Shown here piece by piece: positions 22,887 through 32,219 of a DNA stretch of 64,000 bases. A program made the position numbers and the translations under genes. The notes beneath the pieces were generated by a model. The model made no database searches, had not been told where the DNA came from, and was given only the letters and a program-made list of their open reading frames with translations. The first letter of the stretch is position 1. Every line of letters starts with the position of its first letter. The DNA is from Salmonella bongori NCTC 12419 (lineage in GTDB: Bacteria; Pseudomonadota; Gammaproteobacteria; Enterobacterales; Enterobacteriaceae). The DNA is taken from positions 3,658,001-3,722,000 of the forward strand of contig NC_015761.1 in NCBI RefSeq assembly GCF_000252995.1, read 5' to 3'.

Positions 22887-25800
22887 TAATCCTAGAGGAT
22901 CCATGCCTGTTACCGGATTTAGTGAATATGAATAAGGATTCCATCCCCCTTCCAGCCCAATGGGGTCCTGAGTAATATATCTTCCCTGCGACGGATCATA
23001 GTAACGATGACGGTTATAGTACAGCCCCGTCTCCTCATCATACTGCTGCCCCGGCAGACGGATGAGCTGTTTCATGTTATGTGGATTATTCTCACGCAGC
23101 ACATTCCCCCATGCATCATATTCCGCAGACCACTCCACTTTCCCCTCATGACTGACCAGCGCCAGCGGCAGGCCCCGGTGGTCGCAGTGGTACAGATGGA
23201 TTTTTCTCTGCGGTATGTATTCCGGCTCCATCTGGTTTTGTATCTGCTCCGGCGTCAGTCCGCACTGTGCCAGCCACGCCCGGCTGGCTTCGCTGAGTTC
23301 TCCGCGCTGTAGCTCCGCTTCCAGACTATCCACCAGAACCACCAGTTCCGGCGGGAAGGTTACGTTCGCTTCCTGCTGAAATTTCTCCGCCAGCGTGCGA
23401 CGAGTTGCTTTTGACAGCTCTGAGGTTTCTGTTTCAATTCTGACCAGCGGCGTGAAGCTGCCCGGCAGGTAAATGGTCTGGATACGCTGTGTGTCAGTTT
23501 CGGTAGTGGTCAGCCTGTCGCCGTCCCAGCCGTACCATGTCACTTCCGGGGTTTTATTCAGGTAAATATATTCCTCTCCGCTGAGGCTTCCGCGCTCACG
23601 TCGGCTTTTCCACACCCGTTTTCCGATGCGGCGGCCCAGCGGGTCATACAGGTAGCGGCTTTCCAGAAGCGTGACACCCTGTTGTTCGCAGCGATAGTGG
23701 CACAGACGGTGCTGGTTATCGTAGTGATAATGGTGGCTGTGGCTGCCGCCATCGCGGATTCGGCGTTCATCCTTTTCCGCCAGCCTTCCGTGCGCGTCGT
23801 GGTGGTAAAAATACTGCACGTCTTCGCCGATGCGGTTATCCCTCCACATCGAGGGAAGCGCCGGGTACTGTTCCCGGTCTGTAATACGGTTGCCCGCCGG
23901 GTCGGTGGCGTAGCGCCGCAGCAGGTCGTTGTGGCGTGCGCTGATGAGCCGCCCCGCGCCGTCATAGCGGTAGTCTTCCTCCTGATGCACGCCACGGATG
24001 CGCACAAGCTGACCGTTGTCGTTATAACCGTATCCCGGTTCAGCACCGGGTCACTGAACGTGTGGCTCAGTAGCTGCCCGGTGGCACCGTAGAGCGTGTT
24101 CTGCTCATAAGCGCCGGAGGTTCGCTGTGTCTCCCGGTGCAGGCGGTCGCGGGTGAAATCGACCAGCGGCGTGTTGCCGGGCTTCACCCCGGCGATATAG
24201 CCGGAGCCGTAAGTGAGCCATTCCACCGACGGCAGATGGTCGGGGGTGGTGCGGGTCGCCAGCCCCTTCAGATAATCGTGTCTGGTGACGTGCTGCCACA
24301 GCAGTTCCCCCGTTTCGGGATGCTGTACCGTCTGGCGCTCAAGGTTCATCCGCCCCTGTTTATCGTATTCATACTGCACGGCGACGCGGTGGCCGTCACT
24401 GAGATGGCTGATTTCGGTCAGCCAGCCGCGCCCGTTGTACTGCCAGCGCTCCGCCTCTTCATCATTCACCGTTCTGTATGCCAGCCGGCCTGACGCATCG
24501 TAGTGCCACAGGGTGATGAGGTTTTCATCCTCGCTGCGGACAAGCTGTCCGGTGATGCTGTACTGGTAACGCTGCGTCCTGCCGTCGAAGCCTGTTTCCT
24601 GCGCCAGCCTGTCCGGCAGGTCGTAAGTAAAGGTGGTGTCAGCCCCGTTCTCATTAACAAGCCGGGTGACGCGCCCGGCAGCGTCGTATTCCATCTTCCG
24701 CGTCAGGCCGCCTTCTGTGGTGCTCACCGGATGTCCTGCGGCGTCATAGCTTATGGTTTGTCTGCTGCCGTCCGGGTAGACCACGGTGGTCAGGTCGCCC
24801 GCCATACTGTACTCATAGCGGGTTTTGTGGCCTGCGGCATCTTTCTGGCTGACAAGTCTGCCCCGTTCATCATAAGCGCGGTACTGGCTGAGGCCTTCTT
24901 CCTGATGAAGGGCCGTGGCCTGCCCGAAGCGGTTGTATTCATAGCGGGTCCGGTAGCCGGAGCAGTCGGTCAGGGTCAGCAACTGCCCGTAGCGGCTCCA
25001 CGTCATCTGTTTCCGGCTGCCGGTGGCGTCTTCAATGGCAGAGGGCAGTTCGTTGTCCGGGTCATCATAAAAATAACGGGTAATATCGCCGTGACGGGAT
25101 TTCTCCTGCGTCAGGCGACCCAGAGCATCAAACGCCTGCTGGCTGCGCAGGCCGTCAGTGCCGGTGGTGGAGATGAGCTGGCGCTGGTCGTTATAACTGA
25201 ACCGTACACTCCTTCCGTCAGGCGTGACAATTTCCGTCACATTCCCGGAGCCGATATTCAGCCGGAACTCGGTTTTACGCCCGGCAGCGTCGGTCTGTGC
25301 GACAAGCCTGCCCGCGTTATCAAATTCCCGCGTAATCGTACTGCCGCCGGCTTTTTCTTCCTTAATCACCCGTTTCAGTCCACCTTCACCTTCGGTATGC
25401 AGTACCTCGCGGCGGTTCAGACTGTCGGTAACTGTGATGACGTTTTTTTCATATTCGTACCGGTAGCTCAGGCCCGCCGGATTATGCTGCTCCGTCACCC
25501 GCCCGCTGGCATCATAGCGGTAGGCGGTCTGCGGGCGTCCGGCGTACTGGTGTGCGGTCATCCTTCCCGGATGTTTATCATCGTAAGTGAAACTGCGCAC
25601 CGGTGTATCGCTGCGGTCGTACACTGCCGACAGCTCACCGCGCGGGGTGTACGTATAGCGGGCCAGCGGTAACGCCGGGAGGTTATCCGGGTATGCCGGG
25701 TCGTGCGTCAGCCACACCGCCTCAAGGCGAATACCGCTGTCTGCGCCGTAACCGGAGACCGGCATCGTCTGCGGGTATTCCGGCGCGCTGATACCGGAAA

Positions 25801-26599
25801 CGGTCGCCTGTTTACGCGCTGCCTCCGCCCGCTGCGCCTGCGTGGTCAGCCTCAGCCGGAAGCGGCGGCCTGCGCCGTCGGTGACCGCCGTGATGTTTCC
25901 GGCAGATTCGCCGTCCGCGTCCCGGTGAAAGATTTGCGTGCGCCCGAAGCGGTCAGCCAGCCCGGTCAGTACCCGGTACGGCGGCAGCGGAGCGGGTAAG
26001 GGTTCCTCTGCTCCCGGTACGCGCGCAGACCAGCCCAGAATCCACCACGGCCCCTGTGCGCTGCTGGTCGCCAGATAAAGATGCGGACTTAACCGCAAAT
26101 CTTCCGGCAGGGCCTGCCACAGCACATGCAGCACATTGCTCTCATGCAGTTTAGCCACGCCGCCACGGGCCAGCCACAGGGACTCGCTGCGGCTGAAGGC
26201 GGTTTCACCGGGCAGCAGCGGCTCAAAGTGAATGCTGCGCCCGCCGTCATCGTTAATAATCAGCTCATCATCGCGAAGCTGTAAGCGGATATCGAAGGGG
26301 GCTTTCCAGCCGGGGCCGAAAATACCCACTGGCGCAGGGGTTCTGGTCTGCCAGCTGTTGTATGAGCGCGAGAGCATAAACGGTAACGGCCCCGGCAGGG
26401 CGAAATCGGTTTCACCGGGCAGGACCTTGGCCCCCAGCAGCGGGTTCACCGGATTGCCGGAGGTTCTGCCGCCGGGACACACCGAGCAGGCCACGCCCGT
26501 TGGCGCGCCAATCATCACCCCCGCCGCCCCCTGGACTACCGGGCCTCCATACTGCGTCATGTCGCCCTGACGCGCCGCCGGTTTTCCGCTCATTGCCAT
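22479..26599 (-). pseudogene. rhs gene, PAAR-like N-terminus and toxin tip, one frameshift
   Basis: From 26599 the protein begins with a PAAR-like T6SS domain (RQGDMTQYGGPVVQGAAGVMIGAPTG) and a DUF6531 segment (FALPGPLPFMLSRSYNSW). A long core of YD repeats (YDAAGR, RYEYNRFG, YEYDKQGR) follows. At about 24030-24036 the frame slips by one base (FSDPVLNRD | GYNDNGQLVRIRG) and continues to the hypervariable boundary, LNPVTGMDPLGL. With one base restored it would encode about 1373 residues. The last 135 residues (22479-22886) are the tip. It may be a true pseudogene or a single-base error in the sequence. Confidence 0.85.
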
Positions 26600-26706
26600 A
26601 TCCTAATGTAAATCATCAGGTTACATACCTTACGCCTGACAACCGGAAGGAACAGGGAGGCGGGCGGGATATAACGTAGATTCGGAAAATATTTAGGGTT
26701 TGAACA

Positions 26707-26732
26707 CAAAAAAGCCCAGCGTTAAGCCGGGC
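26707..26732 (-). terminator. uhpT terminator
   Basis: gcccggc / gctgggc stem with a five-base loop followed by seven T on the minus strand. It is 24 bases after the uhpT stop and is a standard intrinsic terminator. Confidence 0.88.
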
Positions 26733-26755
26733 AAAACGTTACCAAATGCACACAT

Positions 26756-28147
26756 TTAAGCGATATTGACTTGCTGAATTTTTTTCTCCCGGCGGATTTT
26801 GCGCTCTTCCATCACGGCGACCATCGCCATCAGACAGATACAGCCGATCGCGGCAGCGTCCAGCGCGGCGAAGGTGCCCGCCCAGCCGGTCAGACCAAAA
26901 ACCGGCGTGCCGTCGGCAATCATGCCCAGCCCCAGCTTGGCAAAGCTATCGCCAATAAGATAAGCGAAGGTTCCCTTGATACCGTCCGCAGCACCGATGG
27001 CTTTTTTCGGTACAAAGCCGACTGCTGCCACGCCGATTAATAGCTGCGGCCCAAACACCAGAAAACCGAGCGCGAACAGCGAGGCCAGATAGATGTACTG
27101 GTTGCTGGCGTGCTGATAGACGCCCAGGGTGGCGATGATCAATGCCAGAGCCACGCAGGCCACCAGCGCGCGACGACCGTTCGCCAGGTCAGAGAGCCAG
27201 CCCCATAGCAACGTGCCGACCAGTGCGCCTACTTCAAACAGGGTAAACCCCTGAATCGCCACCTCTTTAGAAAGCTTCAGCTCCTGGAAAGCGTAGACGG
27301 TGGACCACTGGTCGATACCAATACGCACCACATACAGGAAGATATTGGAGAAGCACAGCAGCCAAATCACTTTGTTTTTCAACACATATTCAACAAAGAT
27401 CTGCCACTTGGTCATCTCGTTTTCTTCGGTCTCTTTGTCCTCTTCGCTGATCTCTTCACCAAACAGTTCTTCAGCTTTACCCAGCCCGTAAGACTCCGGG
27501 GAGTCGCTGCCAAAACGCAGGCCGATAAAACCGACAATCAGCGCGATAATCGACGGGAAGATAAACATGCCGATGACGTGACCGTCGAACAGATAATTAG
27601 CGCCAAACAACGCCACACCTGCCGCGCCCGCGCCGCCGAGGTTGTGGGAGATATTCCAGAAGCCGAGGAAGGTGCCGCGTTTACGACGCGGAGTCCATTT
27701 GGTGATGGTCGAGTAGCTGCACGACCCGCCGGTACTCTGGAAGAAACCGCTCAGGGCATAGAAAGCGATCATCAGAAACAGACTGGTTGATCCCGCGCCC
27801 ATGCTGGCGCTGAAACCGAGCATACAGATAGCGGAGAGGATCAACATAAACGGTAGAAACTGCTTGGTATTTTTACCGTCAGCGTAGTAGGAAACCAGCG
27901 TTTTCCCCACGCCGTAGGTGATTGAAAAGCCCAGACCAATCATCCCCAGCTCGGTCATGCTCAACCCGTAGGTAGAGATCATGTCGTTCTGCGCGATGTT
28001 AAAGTTTTTGCGGATCAGGTACATGGTCAGGTAGCCGATAAAAACCACCAGGTAGGACTGCATGAACGGCTTGAACCACATTTTACGCCGCACATCGAGC
28101 GGCAGATCCAGGGTCGGCTTGCGCACCTGGTTTAAGAAGGCCAGCAT
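26756..28147 (-). CDS. uhpT: UhpT, hexose-6-phosphate:phosphate antiporter
   Basis: 463 residues, 12 helices, organophosphate:Pi antiporter family. Family texts seen: YLTMYLIRKNFNIAQNDMIS near the N-terminus, SGFFQSTGGSCSYSTITKWTPRRKRG in the first half, and GFLVFGPQLLIGVAAVGFVPKKA in the second. It imports glucose-6-phosphate and fosfomycin. A strong caggag ribosome site precedes the start. It is under UhpA control from the region just upstream. Confidence 0.97.
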   Translation of the reverse strand: MLAFLNQVRKPTLDLPLDVRRKMWFKPFMQSYLVVFIGYLTMYLIRKNFNIAQNDMISTYGLSMTELGMIGLGFSITYGVGKTLVSYYADGKNTKQFLPFMLILSAICMLGFSASMGAGSTSLFLMIAFYALSGFFQSTGGSCSYSTITKWTPRRKRGTFLGFWNISHNLGGAGAAGVALFGANYLFDGHVIGMFIFPSIIALIVGFIGLRFGSDSPESYGLGKAEELFGEEISEEDKETEENEMTKWQIFVEYVLKNKVIWLLCFSNIFLYVVRIGIDQWSTVYAFQELKLSKEVAIQGFTLFEVGALVGTLLWGWLSDLANGRRALVACVALALIIATLGVYQHASNQYIYLASLFALGFLVFGPQLLIGVAAVGFVPKKAIGAADGIKGTFAYLIGDSFAKLGLGMIADGTPVFGLTGWAGTFAALDAAAIGCICLMAMVAVMEERKIRREKKIQQVNIA

Positions 28148-28167
28148 GGATTACTCCTGAGCTAATT

Positions 28168-28234
28168 TTTATACCTGCGAATGGCAGGCATTGTAAAAAT
28201 CCACAGGAAAAGTGGCCTGCGACAGCGTCCAGGC
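28168..28234 (-). promoter_or_regulatory. uhpT promoter with UhpA-type inverted repeats
   Basis: The -10 TATAAA lies at 28168-28173 (minus strand). GCCTG-N10-CAGGC (28215-28234) is centred about 64 bases upstream of the implied start, the known distance of the strong UhpA element. A second repeat, CCTGC-N5-GCAGG (28174-28188), lies at the -35 region. The UhpA assignment is inferred from spacing. Confidence 0.6.
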
Positions 28235-28279
28235 AAAACCGGGAAAATTTCTTAGTTTTTCCCCATTCAACACAAAAAG

Positions 28280-28293
28280 GTGAGGTACATCAC
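28280..28293. promoter_or_regulatory. CRP site upstream of uhpT, over the uhpC stop
   Basis: GTGA-ggtaca-TCAC is a perfect CRP core. The TCA of its right arm is the uhpC stop codon on the minus strand. uhpT is known to be CRP-stimulated from a distal site. Confidence 0.6.
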
Positions 28294-29618
28294 GCTTCAT
28301 TGGCCTCGCGTGGGGCCTGGGCATTCAGAAACGGCAGCAGCAATAGCGCGGAGATACCCGCTGCAATGGCGATGACCGCGAAAAAGCCGCTCCAGTGCCA
28401 CACTTCCAGCACTTTCGCCAACGGCCAGCCAGAGAGCGACGCCCCAAGATAGGCGAACAATCCAACAAAACCTGTCGCTGCGCCCGCCGCTTCTTTATGC
28501 GAACACTCCGCCGCCGCCATGCCGATGAGCATCTGCGGACCAAAGACAAAAAAGCCGGTGGTGAAGAAACAAGCCGCCTGCATCACATAGCTGGCGAACG
28601 GCATCAGCCACAGCGACCCAACAGAAAGCAAAATCCCGGCGGCAAAAATGAGGTTCATCGGCCCACGGTTGCCATTAAACAGCTTATCCGAACCCCAACC
28701 GGCCACCAGCGCGCCGATAAATCCCCCCAACTCAAACATCGATACTGCCGTGTTGGCCGTCACTAAATCCACGCCCAGCGTCTCGGACATATACAGATTG
28801 CCCCAGTCATTGATCGCCGCACGCACTACATACACCAGCACATAGCACAGTGAAAGCAACCAGATATAGGGATTCAACAGCACATATTTAGTAAGAATCT
28901 CCTTGCGGCTTAGCCCCGCGCCTTCTTGCTGCTGGGCTATCTCCAGCGCGTCGTGCCGCCAGTCGCCTACTGGCGGTAAACCCATCGCCTGCGGGCGGTC
29001 GCGCAGCCGCCAGCAGATCACCATGCCCACCGCGATGGCAAGCAGCCCGGCCACCACCATTCCGGCTCGCCAGCCATAATGCAAAGCGACAGCGGCCATA
29101 ACGACAGGAATCAACGCCCCGCCAACGTTATGTGCAGTGTTCCATAACGCCCACCAGCCGCCGCGTTCGGTACGTGAGTACCAGGCGGTGAGCAAACGGG
29201 CGCAGACCGGCGATCCAAATCCCTGGAAAAAGGCGTTCAATGCCCATAGCAGGGCAAAGGCCCACAGCGAGGTCGAGAAGCCGAACAGAATATTCACCAC
29301 GCCGGTCGCGATAAGCCCGATCCCCATAAAATAACGGGCGTTAGAGTGGTCGCTGATGATGCCAGAAACAAATTTCGATATCCCGTAGGTGATATAAAAC
29401 AGCGTCGCCAGCAGGCCGATATCACTGCGCGTCAGAATGCCGCTGGCCAGAATTTCCGGCGCGGCGGCATTAAAACTTTTCCGGGTGAAATAGAACAGCG
29501 CGTAACCCAACCAAATGGTCATCAGAATGTGCCGCCGCCAGTAGCGATAGCGAGCGTCGATCTCGTGTTTATCGGTGATGAGCGGCGCGTTGGCCGGAGC
29601 TTTTAAAAATGAAAGCAT
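28290..29618 (-). CDS. uhpC: UhpC, glucose-6-phosphate sensor
   Basis: 442 residues, 12 helices, homologous to UhpT (ALFYFTRKSFNAAAPEIL; GFFVFGPQMLIGMAAAECSHKEA). It binds external glucose-6-phosphate and activates UhpB rather than serving mainly as a carrier. It starts nine bases after uhpB in the uhpABC operon. Confidence 0.96.
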   Translation of the reverse strand: MLSFLKAPANAPLITDKHEIDARYRYWRRHILMTIWLGYALFYFTRKSFNAAAPEILASGILTRSDIGLLATLFYITYGISKFVSGIISDHSNARYFMGIGLIATGVVNILFGFSTSLWAFALLWALNAFFQGFGSPVCARLLTAWYSRTERGGWWALWNTAHNVGGALIPVVMAAVALHYGWRAGMVVAGLLAIAVGMVICWRLRDRPQAMGLPPVGDWRHDALEIAQQQEGAGLSRKEILTKYVLLNPYIWLLSLCYVLVYVVRAAINDWGNLYMSETLGVDLVTANTAVSMFELGGFIGALVAGWGSDKLFNGNRGPMNLIFAAGILLSVGSLWLMPFASYVMQAACFFTTGFFVFGPQMLIGMAAAECSHKEAAGAATGFVGLFAYLGASLSGWPLAKVLEVWHWSGFFAVIAIAAGISALLLLPFLNAQAPREANEA

Positions 29619-29627
29619 GGTCTTTCC

Positions 29628-31130
29628 TTAAACGTAACGCTGTGGCAACGAGACGCTCACCCGCGTACCATGGGTACAAGAGATGGTTAGCGTCCCGCCG
29701 AGCGCCGACACGCGTTCGCGCATTCCGGTCAGGCCGAAGCCCTGCTGGTGAGAGCCCGGCGGCAGGCCGCTGCCGTCATCCTCAATTACCAGCATTAGCC
29801 GCTCATCCTGCTGCCAGCCCTGGAGCGTCACCGCGCTGGCATTGGCATGTTTTACGATGTTATTCAGCCCTTCCTGACAGACGCGAAACAGCGTCACGCG
29901 CTGACTTTCACTCAGCGCCGTTTCGTCAATTCGCCAGTCGAGGTGACTGACAATACCGCGGCGTTCCAGCTCCATTTCGCGCAGTAGCGAACGGATGGCC
30001 TGCGCCAGCGTTAAGTCGTCTAACTGGCGCGGGCGCAAGCGCCCCAACAGCCGACGCACGGCGTCATAAACGCCCAGCGAAAGCTGCTCGATAAGCTGCC
30101 CGCTCTGCTTCACGCCGCGGTTATCCGCCGCCAGCCGTTGCACGATGCCCGCCTGAGTACGAATCGCGGTAATGGTCTGCCCGATGTCATCATGGAGTTC
30201 ACGCGCCACCTCGCGGCGCACGCTCTCTTCTGTCTCCAGCAATCGCTCCGCCAGCCGATGGTTGCGCGCCAGCTCCTTTTGCAGCGACTGATTTAACTCA
30301 CGTAAGCGCTGAATACCTGCGCCAAGCAGTATCCCGGTCAAACTTTGCGCCAACAGAGAAAGTAATAAATCGACGGGATGATCATGCCAGGTCTGGCTGG
30401 CGAGCAGCGCGATAGCGTTCATCAGTGTGGCAATGAGCGCGCCCTGCCAGCCATAATGCCAGGCGAGCGCGATAATCGGCAACGCCAGGCAGAACGGCGT
30501 AAAGCGCGAAAGTTCAGCGGGTAAACCCAGTTGCAGCCACAGACTGACGATAAACAGCAGCAGATACCCGATCAGATGCCGCCCGCGCCAGTTGACTGGC
30601 TGTGATACCAGCGACGGCCCCAGCGGTAACCAGGTGGTGCTGGTGAGATAGTGCCAGAAGACCAGGCAGATGGGGGCCAGCGTCAGGCCGCCTGTGAGGG
30701 TCAACAGCAGCGCGTTCCATGCCGCTTCCCCCTGCCCCAGCCAGGGTAAAGATTGCAGGAGCGCCGCGGCAGTGAGCGCCACGCCCTGAAGTAATAGCGT
30801 GCGCCAGTCGCGCTGATAGCGGTAACGCGAGATCAGGGCCACGGGCAGCAGTGTCAACAAGCTACCGATCATCAAAAGTGGCAGATGGGCCAGCGCCACC
30901 TCCTGCGCCAGCCAATAAATCAGCAGCCACTCCGCGCCCAGCAATACTGGCCAGTAGCCGCGCGGACATTGCAACATGAGTCCCAGTCGTAAACCAAACG
31001 GAAAGAGTAGCACCGCCAGTTCCGGACGTTCCACCAGGTGCAGGCTGATGCTCCACAGGCAAAACCACGCGGCGGAGAAGATAAAAAAACAGGCAACAAC
31101 AGTAATTAAGCGAGAAAAAAAGGTATTCAT
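29628..31130 (-). CDS. uhpB: UhpB, membrane histidine kinase
   Basis: 500 residues from the ATG at 31130, whose A is shared with the uhpA stop (TGATG); two codons further upstream are possible but not the usual start. Eight membrane segments cover about residues 8-275. The HisKA_3 phospho-acceptor is His313 in ARELHDDIGQTITAIRTQ. The ATPase part has NIVKHANAS and GFGLTGMRERV. It phosphorylates UhpA when UhpC senses glucose-6-phosphate. Confidence 0.95.
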   Translation of the reverse strand: MNTFFSRLITVVACFFIFSAAWFCLWSISLHLVERPELAVLLFPFGLRLGLMLQCPRGYWPVLLGAEWLLIYWLAQEVALAHLPLLMIGSLLTLLPVALISRYRYQRDWRTLLLQGVALTAAALLQSLPWLGQGEAAWNALLLTLTGGLTLAPICLVFWHYLTSTTWLPLGPSLVSQPVNWRGRHLIGYLLLFIVSLWLQLGLPAELSRFTPFCLALPIIALAWHYGWQGALIATLMNAIALLASQTWHDHPVDLLLSLLAQSLTGILLGAGIQRLRELNQSLQKELARNHRLAERLLETEESVRREVARELHDDIGQTITAIRTQAGIVQRLAADNRGVKQSGQLIEQLSLGVYDAVRRLLGRLRPRQLDDLTLAQAIRSLLREMELERRGIVSHLDWRIDETALSESQRVTLFRVCQEGLNNIVKHANASAVTLQGWQQDERLMLVIEDDGSGLPPGSHQQGFGLTGMRERVSALGGTLTISCTHGTRVSVSLPQRYV

Positions 31131-31720
31131 CACCAACCGTCAAACATGCGGTGCGCCAGTTCTACGTCATTGTTGACGCCTAATTTTTCCAGCAGATTCG
31201 CCCGGTGAACATGTACCGTTTTTGGCGACAGACCCAGCTCAGCGGCTATCTCTTTTACCGCCATGCCCTGCGCGAGTTTTTCCGCCACCTGACGCTCGCG
31301 TTTCGTCAGCGGATCTTGCCGCCCTGCCGCCAGTTTCACAGCAATATCAGGGGTTAAATAGCAGCCGCCGGTCGCCACCGTATGCACGGCGGCGATCAGC
31401 TCATCCGGGCTACAGCGTTTAGAAAGAAAACCCCGCGCGCCGGCGTTCAACGCCTGTTCCACCAGCGCCGGACTGTCGTGCACCGAGAGCATAATAGTCG
31501 CCATCCCTTTTGGCAGCTGACTTAACAACGCCAGTCCGGAAATATCTGGCATTGAGATATCGCAAATGCACACCTGCACGCCACGCCCCGGTAACCCAGC
31601 TAACGCCTCACGTCCGGAACCAAATTCAGCGACAACCTGCAGGTCAGGTTCCAGCCCCAGTAGCTGTGCAAAGCCGGAGCGGACGATAAGGTGATCGTCA
31701 ATAAGGGCAACGGTAATCAT
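31130..31720 (-). CDS. uhpA: UhpA, LuxR-family response regulator
   Basis: 196 residues from the ATG at 31720 (MITVALIDDHLIV), which gives the standard length; upstream frame extension is non-family sequence. Receiver domain with phospho-acceptor Asp54 in CICDISMPD; LuxR helix-turn-helix at about 140-190 (LTKRERQVAEKLAQGMAVKEIAAELGLS). It activates uhpT. Confidence 0.95.
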   Translation of the reverse strand: MITVALIDDHLIVRSGFAQLLGLEPDLQVVAEFGSGREALAGLPGRGVQVCICDISMPDISGLALLSQLPKGMATIMLSVHDSPALVEQALNAGARGFLSKRCSPDELIAAVHTVATGGCYLTPDIAVKLAAGRQDPLTKRERQVAEKLAQGMAVKEIAAELGLSPKTVHVHRANLLEKLGVNNDVELAHRMFDGW

Positions 31721-31750
31721 GGGTGTGGTCCTGATGCTTGAAATTGCCTG

Positions 31751-31812
31751 AGGCAGGCCTACAGGCAGAAGCCGTTGTAGATTGGTAGGCCGCCATCCGG
31801 TCAAAGCGCCTA
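31751..31812. repeat. REP/BIME-like repeat upstream of uhpA
   Basis: aggcctacaggcagaag and the partly inverted ggtaggccgccatccggtc are REP arms in the gap between ilvN and uhpA. They may end the ilvBN mRNA. Confidence 0.55.
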
Positions 31813-31823
31813 CCTTAACGATA

Positions 31824-31925
31824 TACATTTCATCCTTCAAGCGGCCTCTACGTTGGCTACATCTGTTCTCCCCGGTCACTGACTTGAGGTAAGCGGCCAG
31901 GGATACTCAGACTTTCCTCGCCGAG
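31824..31925. repeat. degenerate ERIC abutting the ilvN stop
   Basis: Starts TACATttcatccttcaagcg after a TA (31822-31823), continues with cgttggctac, tccccggtcactgac and aagcggccagggata arms, and decays just at the ilvN stop codon (31926). It is clearly ERIC-like but diverged, and lacks the GTGTA end. Confidence 0.75.
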
Positions 31926-32216
31926 TTACTCAAAAAAGACGGCAATTTTATTGAACATGGTGGGATCAGACTGATTTCGCACTACCTTCGCGACATCTTC
32001 CAGTTTATCTATCTGGCTTATCATCTGCTCAAGCCGCTGGTCGTCGTTGACCAAAAGCCAAATACGGCTCTGGTTACTGCCCTGAATCGGCAAACAGAGA
32101 ATACCCTCAACGTTGAAAGCGCGCCGGGCGAACAGTCCGCAGACGTGGGTCATCACGCCAGGATGATTGCGAACGGTCAGTTCCAGAATAACGTTCTCAT
32201 GTGATTGTTTCTGCAT
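31926..32216 (-). CDS. ilvN: IlvN, acetohydroxyacid synthase I regulatory subunit
   Basis: 96 residues with one ACT domain (VILELTVRNHPGVMTHVCGLFARR). It binds valine and gives feedback control of IlvB. It starts three bases after the ilvB stop. Confidence 0.97.
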   Translation of the reverse strand: MQKQSHENVILELTVRNHPGVMTHVCGLFARRAFNVEGILCLPIQGSNQSRIWLLVNDDQRLEQMISQIDKLEDVAKVVRNQSDPTMFNKIAVFFE

Positions 32217-32219
32217 GGC

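Noticed and set aside
24503..25672. 389-codon plus-strand ORF opposite rhs
   Set aside because: Long open antisense frames are common opposite GC-rich YD repeats; no start signal or family.
24503..26599. YD repeats as a DNA repeat array
   Set aside because: The repetition is at protein level in the Rhs core, not a nucleotide repeat.
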